Shown: positions 45,191 through 53,850 of the stretch, in pieces | How positions within the stretch are numbered: position 1 is the stretch's first letter | Layout of the letters: each line of letters begins with the position of its first letter | Assembly: GCA_036583965.1 (NCBI GenBank) | Contig: JAZBQD010000019.1 | Span: 682,001 to 746,000 of the forward strand | From: Prunella strophiata | Lineage: Eukaryota; Chordata; Aves; Passeriformes; Prunellidae | Direction of reading: 5' to 3' | Length of the DNA: 64,000 bases | Notes under the pieces: generated by a model | Told to the model about the DNA's origin: nothing | The model's input: the letters and a program-made list of their open reading frames with translations, nothing else | Databases searched by the model: none | Program-made: the position numbers and the translations under genes

Positions 45191-46724
45191 ATCCCGGGAC
45201 AGAGCGGGACCCGGGACAGAGCAGGACCCGGGACAGAGCATCCCGGGACAGAGCATCCCGGGACAGAGCGGGACCCGGGACAGAGCGGGACCCGGGACAG
45301 AGCGGGACCCGGGACAGAGCAGGACCCGGGACAGAGCAGGACCCGGGACAGAGCATCCGGGACAGAGCAGGACCCGGGACAGAGCATCCCGGGACAGAGT
45401 GGGACCCGGGACAGAGCATCCGGGACAGAGCAGGACCCGGGACAGAGCAGGACCCGGGACAGAGCAGGACCCGGGACAGAGCGGGACCCGGGACAGAGCA
45501 TCCGGGACAGAGCAGGACCCGGGACAGAGCATCCCGGGACAGAGCATCCCGGGACAGAGCGGGACCCGGGACAGAGCATCCCGGGACAGAGCATCCCGGG
45601 ACAGAGCATCCGGGACAGAGCAGGACCCGGGACAGAGCGGGACCCGGGACAGAGCGGGACCCGGGACAGAGCATCCGGGACAGAGCAGGACCCGGGACAG
45701 AGCATCCCGGGACAGAGCATCCGGGACAGAGCAGGACCCGGGACAGAGCATCCCGGGACAGAGCGGGACCCGGGACAGAGCATCCCGGGACAGAGCGGGA
45801 CCCGGGACAGAGCGGGACCCGGGACAGAGCATCCCGGGACAGAGTGGGACCCGGGACAGAGCGGGACCCGGGACAGAGCAGGACCCGGGACAGAGCATCC
45901 CGGGACAGAGTGGGACCCGGGACAGAGCATCCGGGACAGAGCAGGACCCGGGACAGAGCATCCCGGGACAGAGCATCCGGGACAGAGCAGGACCCGGGAC
46001 AGAGCGGACCCGGGACAGAGCGGGACCCGGGACAGAGCATCCCGGGACAGAGCGGGACCCGGGACAGAGCGGGACCGCGCATCCCGGGACACAGCTGGAC
46101 CCGGGACAGAGCGGGACCCGGGACAGAGCATCCCGGGACAGAGCGGGACCCGGGACAGAGCGGGACCCGGGACAGAGCATCCCGGGACAGAGCATCCGGG
46201 ACAGAGCAGGACCCGGGACAGAGCAGGACCCGGGACAGAGCATCCGGGACAGAGCAGGACCCGGGACAGAGCAGGACCCGGGACAGAGCAGGACCCGGGA
46301 CAGAGCGGGACCCGGGACAGAGCATCCCGGGACAGAGCGGGACCCGGGACAGAGCGGGACCCGGGACAGAGCATCCGGGACAGAGCAGGACCCGGGACAG
46401 AGCGGGACCCGGGACAGAGCGGGACCCGGGACAGAGCGGGACCCGGGACAGAGCATCCCGGGACAGAGCGGGACCCGGGACAGAGCATCCCGGACAGAGC
46501 ATCCCGGGACAGAGCGGGACCCGGGACAGAGCATCCGGGACAGAGCAGGACCCGGGACAGAGCGGGACCCGGGACAGAGCATCCCGGGACAGAGTGGGAC
46601 CCGGGACAGAGCATCCCGGGACAGAGTGGGACCCGGGACAGAGCATCCCGGGACAGAGCATCCCGGGACAGAGCGGACCCGGGACAGAGCGGGACCCGGG
46701 ACAGAGCGGGACCCGGGACAGAGC
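45191..46724 (+). repeat. GC-rich 14-17 bp minisatellite, block 2
   Basis: About 1.5 kb of the same units as block 1 plus an AGGACCCGGGACAGAGC variant. The array ends 345 bases before the MDGA start codon. Because the units are 14, 15 and 17 bp long, all frames drift; the stop codon TGA rarely appears, so very long meaningless open frames exist on both strands. Confidence 0.96.
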
Positions 46725-46787
46725 AACATGAGGGGGAAGCGGCACGGAAGCAGATGGCAAATCTGATGTGTTGGCCGCGGGGAGAAT

Positions 46788-46925
46788 GGAGGAGGAGGCG
46801 GAGGAGGAGGAGGAGGAGGAGGAGGAGGAGGAGGAGGAGGAGGAGGAGGAGGAGGAGGAGGAGGAGGAGGAGGAGGAGGAGGAGGAGGAGGAGGAGGAGG
46901 AGGAGGAGGAGGAGGAGGAGGAGGA
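46788..46925 (+). repeat. GGA trinucleotide run, 46 triplets
   Basis: 138 bases of GGA with one C interruption (GGAGGCGGAGG, about 46799). It lies 144 bases upstream of the ATG at 47069 and in frame with it read as AGG (Arg). Purine-only strand, able in principle to form G-quadruplex or triplex structures. Could be promoter DNA or 5' UTR. Confidence 0.95.
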
Positions 46926-47027
46926 CCGGCGCGGTGCCCGCCGCCTGCCCCCGCCGCCCTGCCTGCGCGGGTGTGCGCGGCTCGGCCGCAGCGGAGCGCG
47001 GGGCTCCGGCGGGCGCTGCGCTGCCCC

Positions 47028-47036
47028 CCCCGCCCC
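47028..47036 (+). promoter_or_regulatory. GC box (Sp1-type)
   Basis: CCCCGCCCC, an Sp/KLF-family recognition core on the minus strand, 33 bases upstream of the start codon. GC-rich context makes chance occurrence likely. Confidence 0.35.
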
Positions 47037-47048
47037 GCCGGGCTGGAT

Positions 47049-47066
47049 ATGTGGATGCTCACGTGA
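47049..47066 (+). CDS. Micro upstream ORF (MWMLT) ending 2 bases before the main ATG
   Basis: ATG at 47049, second in-frame ATG at 47055, stop TGA at 47064-47066. The main ATG starts at 47069. The first ATG has a pyrimidine-poor but weak context (GGATATGT, +4 T; -3 G is favourable). If transcribed, ribosomes would have to scan past or reinitiate after two bases, which usually lowers main-frame translation. Only real if the transcript starts upstream of 47049. Confidence 0.4.
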   Translation: MWMLT

Positions 47067-47068
47067 AG

Positions 47069-47141
47069 ATGGATGTAGCGATCGGGCTGCTGGGGCTGCT
47101 GACGGTTCTGCTGGAGGGCAGCTCCGGCCAAGGGGTGTACG
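47069..47141 (+). CDS. MDGA2: MDGA-family first coding exon (signal peptide), probably MDGA2
   Basis: Twenty-four codons plus one base, ending at a consensus donor. Seen: ATG in strong context (GAAGATGG, A at -3, G at +4); hydrophobic core around residues 5-15; then LEGSSGQGVY with a plausible signal cleavage SSG/QGVY. The end LLTVLLEGSSGQGVY differs by one residue from what I recall of MDGA2; MDGA1 shares only the GQGVY end as I remember it. The phase (TAC G|GT) lets the next exon supply the Ala of the family's QGVYAP. Known of the family: six Ig domains, a fibronectin type III domain, a MAM domain and a GPI anchor; binds neuroligins in cis and blocks neurexin, restraining synapse formation. 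None of those domains is in this window. The frame is open upstream to an ATG at 46754 through a poly-Arg run (the GGA repeat), an unlikely start. Paralogue choice is the main doubt. Confidence 0.75.
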
Positions 47142-47147
47142 GTGAGT
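47142..47147 (+). promoter_or_regulatory. 5' splice donor of exon 1 (GTGAGT)
   Basis: TACG|GTGAGT fits the vertebrate donor consensus well. It ends the signal-peptide exon in phase 1. The predicted intron continues beyond the window end; no acceptor with an MDGA second exon (starting with codons for A-P-P or similar) was seen. Confidence 0.8.
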
Positions 47148-47830
47148 CCGGGGCGCCGCGTGACCTTGTCGCGACTGTCGCCGGGGCGGAAGGGCGGGGG
47201 GGGTGGGGGGTGGGGGTGGGGGCGAGCGGCGTGGCCCCGCTGCGCGCCGCGGGAGCCGGCGGAGGCAGAGCGGAGGCAGCGCCGTTGCCATGAGACGCTG
47301 ACATTTCACGGCGAAAACCGGGCCGGGGGATGGGGGTGGGCGATGCGCGGGGTCGGGGAGGGGGCGCCGGGGGGGCCGCAGCCGGTCCCGGGCCGCGCTG
47401 GCCGCCGCGGCGGAGCGGCGGGGCGCCGCCTCCGCGGGGCTCCTCCGCGCCCGCGGAGCGCCCGCGGCCGCCGCACTTGTTACCGGCGGCCGCGGAGCCA
47501 GGGGCGGCGGCGAAAGCGCCGCGAAACTTCCCGGGGCTCCGCCGGGGGCGCGCGGACCCCGGCGGGCGGGCGGCTCCGCTCCCCCGGCCCCGCTGCCCCC
47601 CGCCCGTGACTTGCACATCACCGGCGGCATCGCCCGCTCCGCTCCCCCTCCGCGCTGGGGCCGCGGTCTTGTGGCTTCTTCCCCCTCGCCCCCGCGCCCT
47701 CGAGGTGGCCCCGGTTCGGCGCTGCCCGGAGAGCCGGGAGCTCCGCCGGAGCGCGGGGCTTGCGCGGCCGGGATGCTGCCCGGAGCCCCGGCTCCGGCGC
47801 TGCCTCGGCCGCGGCGCTGCCTCGCTGCCG
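47148..47830 (+). other. Start of intron 1, GC-rich unique CpG-island core
   Basis: Very GC-rich (long G runs at 47197-47222, GC-only stretches to 47600). Open frames on both strands reflect composition. No second coding exon recognised. Confidence 0.6.
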
Positions 47831-48685
47831 GTGATGCTCCGGTTCTGTCGATGCCCCGGCCGCGGTGCGCCGGTCTGGCGATGCCCCGTTCCCGGTGCTG
47901 CCCCGGTTCTGGCGATGCCCCGTTCCCGGTGCTGCCCCGGTTCTAGCGATGCCCCGGTTCCGGTGATGTCCCAGCCCCAGCGATGCCCCGGTTGTGGCAA
48001 TGCCCCGTTCCCGGTGCTGCCCCTGTTCTGGCAATGCCCCGTTCCCGGCGATATCCCGGTTCTGGCAGTGCCCTGTTCCCGGCGATATCCCGGTTCTGGT
48101 TATGCCCCGTTCCCGGTGCTGCCCCGGTTCTGGTGATGCCCCGTTCCCGGTGCTGCCCCGGTTCTGGCGATGCCCCATTCCCGGTGCTGCCCCGGTTCTG
48201 GCGATGCCCCGGTTCTGGCGATGCCCCGTTCCCGGTGCTGCCCCGGTTCTGGCGATGCCCCGGTTCTGGCGATGCCCCGTTCCCGGTGCTGCCCCGGTTC
48301 TGGCGATGCCCCGTTCCCGGTGCTGCCCCGGTTCTAGCGATGCCCCGGTTCTAGCGATGCCCCGTTCCCGGTGCTGCCCCGGTTCTAGCGATGCCCCGGT
48401 TCTGGCGATGCCCCGTTCCCGGTGCTGCCCCGGTTCTAGCGATGCCCCGTTCCCGGTGCTGCCCCGGTTCTGGCGATGCCCCGTTCCCGGTGCTGCCCCG
48501 GTTCTGGCGATGCCCCGTTCCCGGTGCTGCCCCGGTTCTGGCGATGCCCCGTTCCCGGTGCTGCCCCGGTTCTGGCGATGCCCCGTTCCCGGTGCTGCCC
48601 CGGTTCTGGCGATGCCCCGTTCCCGGTGCTGCCCCGGTTCTGGCGATGCCCCGTTCCCGGTGCTGCCCCGCTCCCGGTGCTGCCC
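47831..48685 (+). repeat. GC-rich minisatellite, 17-bp half-units in 34-bp dimers
   Basis: Two 17-bp forms alternate: CCCCGTTCCCGGTGCTG and CCCCGGTTCTGGCGATG, giving a 34-bp dimer repeated cleanly from about 48400 to 48660 and less regularly before that (doubled CCGGTTCTGGCGATG units, AGCGATG variants). The first 150 bases are degenerate. It lies 0.7 kb into intron 1. Confidence 0.95.
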
Positions 48686-51476
48686 GGCCGGGCGGGGGGG
48701 GTTATGTAAGCGGCGCGGCGGTGCTGCCGGCAGCTCTGGCACCCGGGGCTGAGGAAGGAGATTCATGAACCTCCCAGTAAATGCTTCGTGTGACATTGGC
48801 TCCTCCGAGCCCGTCCGCTCCCACACTCCCATATTCGCTTCCCACCGGGAAGAGAGCCTCACTTAGACGCTCACCCCCTTTTTTTCTCTCTTTAATTTTG
48901 CAAAATTGGGACGTGACCGCGGGTGTCTGGGGGGCTCGGCTGGCGGTGGATGCGCGGCTGGTGCGGATCTGGGCACTGGCAGCGGCTCCCTGCCTCCCCC
49001 GGCACACAGGCACATATTGTTGGATGCTCTGGAAGAGCAGCGGCTGCCGTGAATAGGAGAGGGCTTGTTCAGGAAGAGCGTGGTGGGGGCTGGAGGGAGG
49101 AGATGCGGGCTCCGCTCCGGGAGATGGGGTTTGGAGTAAGACTTCGGTGCCGCTGCTTTCTCCTCCTGATTTAGGCTGGTTTGGGTTCAGGCCGGGGAGG
49201 GAGCGCTGCTGAGAGCGGGGGGAGCGCTGTGAACTCAGTCGTGCTTTGTGTTCGAGAGCAGTGCCCCGGGAATTCGGGTGCCTTCATCGGCTGCTGAAGG
49301 TCGGCTCGGGAATACGGACAAGAAGAATTCCAAGCCCGGGGTGTGCCTGCAGCCCCCGGTGCAGCAGGGCCATTTTGGGAAAGGAGGATGGGCAGGCTGG
49401 AGCCTGCAGATTATCCAAAGTGAGCCCCAGCCCGGGAGAGGGAACCTGCTCAGATCTCGTTGCTTTGGAAAAATCGGTTTGCGGGATTTTAACAAGTTTT
49501 TTGGCCTTTTTTTGTGAAGATTTCCAGAGCCTGGCAGCTCTGCTTGCGAGCGTGGTGCTGCCGGGGAGGTGTCTTGCCGTGTTAACACTTGTTCCTCGTT
49601 TCTGTGCTCCTCTGGGAGCGGGCACAGCTCCAGAGCCTCTCCGTGAGGAAGGTGGCAAGGGGAAGGAGCAGCCTGGAATCCAGCCCTGCTCCCTGTTGAT
49701 ATTCCCAGCCCTGCAGGTGGCTCAGACCCGGCCCTCAGGCTCCGGCTGCTGCTCCAGCTCCTCCCTGGCTCATCCCACCTGTCCTTGGCACGGCTCTCCC
49801 AGGCTGTGTTCCAGCCCTGGATGCTCCCGTGGCTCCCGAGGTGCTGGCACAGAGCACTGCCCGTGCCCACCCAGAGAGCAGCTCTGCCACCTCTGAAATG
49901 CAGAATAAATCCCCCATTTGCTGATTCCGAGTTCCGTTTAAACTCCAGATTGATGTGCTGTGCTGTCTGGCTGGGCAGCATCTCCACAAATTCCCTCTGC
50001 TCCCTTGGAATGCTCCAGCTGGGATGGAAAACTGGGATCCTAAAGGGAAACCAGCATGGAACTGGGAGGACTGGGAGCAGGGCAGGCCCAGCCCACGTTG
50101 TGCTTCCTCAGGGGATGGGGGAGAGCAGAGCTGCTGAAATCCTTGGGAATTGCTGCAGTTCCTCAGCTCTCCCTGATCTCCTGGCCAGAGATTGAGAACA
50201 GCTCAAGATCTGTGCACGTTTCCTCCCCTTTCAGTGATGCATGGCTTGCACTGTTCATAAAGCAGAAAATGTAGGGATTCAGGACATGATGGTTCTCCTT
50301 TCACCCAACTTCCAATTTCCAGAGGGAAAAAATGGCTCAGCAAAGAGGACGATGTGGGCAAAGAGAGTTTTTAACAGCTCAGGCTGCTCAGCAAAAAAGG
50401 GGAATTTTGGGAGAGTGGAGAAGGGATTTTTGGGTTTGTTCCTGAGCTGCCTCAGCTGGGGGCATCAGCAGGGACTTGGGGTCCCATTTTGTGCCCTGTG
50501 GAGTGATGAAGAGGACAGAGAATTCCTGGATGGGATCCTGGAGAGCCTGAGAGCTTCCAACACCTCTGGGGTGGGGGCTGGAAAAATCCATGGGAATGGG
50601 GGGGACAGGCTCTGGTGGGGTGACAATCCTGGCAGTGCTGGCTGCCAGTGGCAAAGCCAACACTTCCTGAGCCAGGGAAGTTGATTCCAAGTGGTGACAG
50701 GAATCTGGGAGCAGCTGTGGGATCCCCTGGGTGGGATCTCACTGCTCCCATGGGGGTCACACAGGGGCTGCAGCCCCCCTCTGAGATCCTGCCTCACTGG
50801 GCTGGGATTTATCCACTCCTTTGATGAGATTTTAGGAATTTTCCCATGATTTCAGCTGGAATTAAGCAGAGCAGACCCCCAGGATGTTTTCCATGCCTGG
50901 GAACACCAGGTGTGACACAGGAAGGGTGTGAGGGTGGCAGTGACCCCTCTGTGCCACCCCCGTGCTGCTTTAACCCAGCTCCTGCAGGGAACAGGGCTCA
51001 GCATCCCATCTGCAGCTGTGGAGAACCTCAGGATGGCTCAGAATTCCTCCTGGATTCACTCATGGAATGAGTGTTGACCATTCTCAGGAGTATCAGAGCC
51101 TTCCTGAGGCTCTGCACCAAATCCAGGCGTGCAGAATTTTGGGAGAAGCATCCACAGCCTTGGCAACAACGAGGCTTCCAGGAGTTTTCCCACTGGGAAT
51201 AACAAGACTTCCAGGCATTTTCAAAAACTGGTTCAAAATGCCTGGAATTGAAGGTACTTGAGGTGTTAAATTCCAGGGAACTTGTCCTGGTCGATCCAAG
51301 CACCAAATGTCATCCAACAGCCTCAACCCTCATTGCAGCTGCAGGTTTTCCAAAGAAAATTGGAACTGGGCATCCCAAAGCCTGGAGCTGCCCCTTTTTC
51401 CTGGGATCCAGCTGGAGTGGGGGCTGCTGGAGCTCCTTGGAACCCGGGGGAAGTTGGAGCAGGGGCAGACAGTGTC
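48686..51476 (+). other. Intron 1, unique DNA, no exon seen
   Basis: GC content falls from CpG-island level to background by about 49.2 kb. Open frames up to 250 codons (49235-49987, minus) lack recognisable domains. No CR1 tail or tandem array. Confidence 0.5.
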
Positions 51477-51641
51477 GGGAAAGATCAGGGAAAAATCTGG
51501 GAAAGATCAGGGAAAGATCTGAGAAAGATGTGGGAAAAATCTGGGAAAGGTCTGGGAATGATCTGAGAAAAATCTGGGAAAGATCTGGGAATGATCTGGG
51601 AAAGATCAAGGAAAAATTTGGGATTGATCTGGGAAAGATCT
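51477..51641 (+). repeat. 11-bp minisatellite, 15 units
   Basis: Units of the type GGGAAAGATCT / GGGAAAAATCT / GAGAAAGATGT at a strict 11-bp spacing (165 bases). Purine-rich plus strand. Confidence 0.93.
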
Positions 51642-51862
51642 GCCCCTTTGTGATGCTGGGATAATTCCCTGGAGCTCAGATCCCGCAGGGATTAAGGAGC
51701 GCTGCCTTTGGAGCTGGGAGTGGCCTCCAGCCGCTCTGCCTTGGCCTTTCCCAACATTTTTACGGATCCATCGAGGGGATTGGATGGATGAGGGGAGGGA
51801 CGGGAAAACAAAATCACTCGGAGGGAGAGCGTTTGGCTCCTTAGAAGTGCTGGATCCTTGTT
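51642..51862 (+). other. Intron 1 spacer between two arrays
   Basis: About 220 bases of unique sequence separate the 11-bp and 24-bp arrays. Confidence 0.6.
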
Positions 51863-52079
51863 GGGAAACCTCTGGATCAGGGGGCAGGGAAACCTCTGGA
51901 TCAGAGGGCAGGGAAACCTCTGGATCGGCGGGCGGGGAAACCTCTGGATCGATCAGGGGGCAGGGAAACCTCTGGATCCGGGGGCAGGGAAACCTCTGGA
52001 TCAGGGGGCAGGGAAATCTCTGGATCAGGGGGCAGGGAAACCTCTGGATCAGTGGGCAGGGAAATCTCTGGATCGGCGG
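51863..52079 (+). repeat. 24-bp minisatellite, about 9 units
   Basis: Unit GGGAAACCTCTGGATCAGGG plus GGCA; starts 51863, 51887 and so on. One unit has an extra GATC (CTGGATCGATCAGG, about 51948). The period is a multiple of three, so peptides GKPLDQGA repeat in one frame without meaning. Confidence 0.94.
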
Positions 52080-52355
52080 TCCCAGCTGGAGGATATTCCC
52101 ATGGATTGCGCTTCCACGGGGGATATTTCCACGGGGAATATTTCCGTGGCGCTCGCCGGGTGAATGCCAGCTTTGTCCGGGGCGCTTTAACCCCGCACAA
52201 TTCCCGACTTTGTGCCAGGGCAGCGTCCTTGGGAACAGGGCAGGAATTATTCCTGCGCTGCCGCAGGGGCAGCTGCGCTCCTCCCGCCCGCTCCAGGAGC
52301 CCTGCGGGTCCTTGGGGATTTTAACTCTTCCCTGAGCCCTGGACAAGGATCATCA
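52080..52355 (+). other. Intron 1, GC-richer unique DNA
   Basis: Short CpG-containing stretch (for example TTTCCGTGGCGCTCGCC at 52141) with no recognised gene. Confidence 0.5.
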
Positions 52356-52399
52356 TCTCCTCCTCCTCCTCCTCCTCCTCCTCCTCCTCCTCCTCCTCG
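52356..52399 (+). repeat. (TCC)14 trinucleotide run
   Basis: Uninterrupted TCC triplets, the complement of the GGA run at 46788. Ends at CCTCGAATCC. Confidence 0.95.
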
Positions 52400-52892
52400 A
52401 ATCCATGGATAGCCATGGGATGGACGCTGCTCCCATGGATGGGGTTGTGGCGAGGGTAAGGAATTGGGAATTCTGGAATTCCAGGAGGGGGAACTCTGTG
52501 GGTTCAGGTGTTGGTTGTGGCCCAGGTGGTGATTTGGGGGTTCAGGGTGCAAATGTTGGGGTTTCAATGGATTTGAAGGTGGGTAAATGTGTAGGATTTA
52601 AGCTGAGCCTAAATTTCCCTGTGGTTTGGTGCATCCTGGGATGTGTGGAGAGCTCCAAGGATCCTCCTGGAATGCCAGGAGCTGCTTCCCACGAGCTGCT
52701 GGGTCAAAATGTTACCTTGGATTCCATGGGAGGGGAATTTGGAGGGAATCTGGCAAGGAAAAGTTCTTAAACCACCAAAAATTAAAATTCCTGGGGCTCA
52801 AAAGGGCAAAGTCCAGTTAAATTCTGAGCAGTCTGAGGAAGAGGAAGGAAATGGAAATGATTAAAGTTCAGTTCTGTCTTTCACATTGCTCA

Positions 52893-52998
52893 GGGACAAA
52901 TTGTTAATTTCCCATAGTTTTTATAGCTGGGAAGGAATTTTTTTCTTTTCAAGAAAAGGGATTTTGGGAGCCTGGTCTCATATTGGATATTTGGGATG
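52893..52998 (+). repeat. Local duplication, copy 1
   Basis: GGACAAATTGTTAATTTCCC, ATAGTTTTTATAGCTGGGAA and TGGATATTTGGGATG are repeated 348 bases downstream at 53241-53345. A short piece before it (TTCTGTCTTTCACATT, 52872) also recurs at 53022. Confidence 0.88.
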
Positions 52999-53240
52999 AA
53001 ACAGAAAGGATTAAAGTTCTGTTCTGTCTTTCACATTCCTCAAAAATTATTTAGGATTTCCACCAGGGAAGGGCTGATTGATTCCTGTCAGGCCATATAT
53101 GGATTATATAGGATTATAATATGCATTATATCTAGGAGTGTTCATGTAGGGAATGGGGTCTCCTGAATTAAATCCCCTTTTTCCAGTGGGAAAATACCTT
53201 TGGGATTTGGGAAGTACTCTCCTTTATCTGTATGGGCTCA

Positions 53241-53345
53241 AGGACAAAATTGTTAATTTCCCATAGTTTTTATAGCTGGGAAGGAATTTTTTTTTTTTTG
53301 GAGAAAGGGGATTTTGGGATCCATCACATTCTGGATATTTGGGAT
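53241..53345 (+). repeat. Local duplication, copy 2
   Basis: Second copy of 52893-52998 with a longer T run (53287-53299) and scattered changes; the copies are interspersed, not strictly tandem. Confidence 0.88.
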
Positions 53346-53659
53346 GCTGCTGCTCCATCACCCTTCCCTCGAATCCTGAGTCCTGACAAATCCCACCCCT
53401 TCAGCTCCTTGATCTTTTTATAGCCCCTCTTTCCAATTCCAAGCCCTGTCTGGATCCAGAGGAATTATTTCCTGCCTTTTCCAGAAATAATCTCCTCTCC
53501 CAAAATAGCTGGGAATGGAGGGCACTGGCTTGGCTCTTCCCAGACAGATTTTAAATCTGGGCTCTTCTGGGATGAGGATTTTTCCCAAGGTGTGGGATCA
53601 GGCTGTCCATGAGATTCCTCCTTCCATGGAATATTGGAGGACCACTTGAAATTCCTCAC

Positions 53660-53850
53660 AGGAATTTGTTGTTGGATCTCAGGGAAAGGTTCTTCCCCCA
53701 GAGGGTGCTGGGCTCTGAATGGGGAATGGTCACATTCCAGAGGCTGCCAAAATTCCAGGAATATTTGGGAAAAGCTCCCAGGGATGGGCAGGGTGGGATT
53801 GTTGGGGTGTCTGGGCAGGCTCTGGGTGATCCTGGATAATCAGGTGCTTC
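53660..53850 (+). mobile_element. CR1 LINE tail, type C
   Basis: GGGTGCTGGGCTCTGAATGG, AATGGTCACATTCCAGAGGC and GGTGGGATTGTTGGGGTGTC in the order of the type C copy at 4690. The last bases of the terminus are lost. Confidence 0.85.

Larger units (their letters stand above)
44450..49230. promoter_or_regulatory. Large CpG-rich promoter region of the MDGA gene
   Basis: CpG dinucleotides are dense here and scarce in the rest of the window. About 60% of the block is tandem repeat (44611-46724, 46788-46925, 47831-48685); the unique core is about 46926-47830, around exon 1. A GC box (CCCCGCCCC) lies at 47028-47036. I see no TATA box at a convincing position, which is normal for CpG-island promoters. 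The transcription start is not determinable from sequence alone. Confidence 0.8.

Noticed and set aside
44398..46731. 777-codon open frame (+) and open frames of 670-850 codons on the minus strand
   Set aside because: They run through the 14-17 bp GC minisatellite and contain only permutations of the unit translation; all frames stay open because the unit rarely makes a stop.
47059..48862. Long minus-strand open frames opposite the MDGA exon and intron
   Set aside because: GC-rich composition and the 34-bp array remove stops on both strands; peptides are repeats of GNGASPEPGQHRER-like text.
51863..52079. Coding repeat (GKPLDQGA-type octapeptides)
   Set aside because: A 24-bp minisatellite keeps one frame open by arithmetic; no flanking exon structure.
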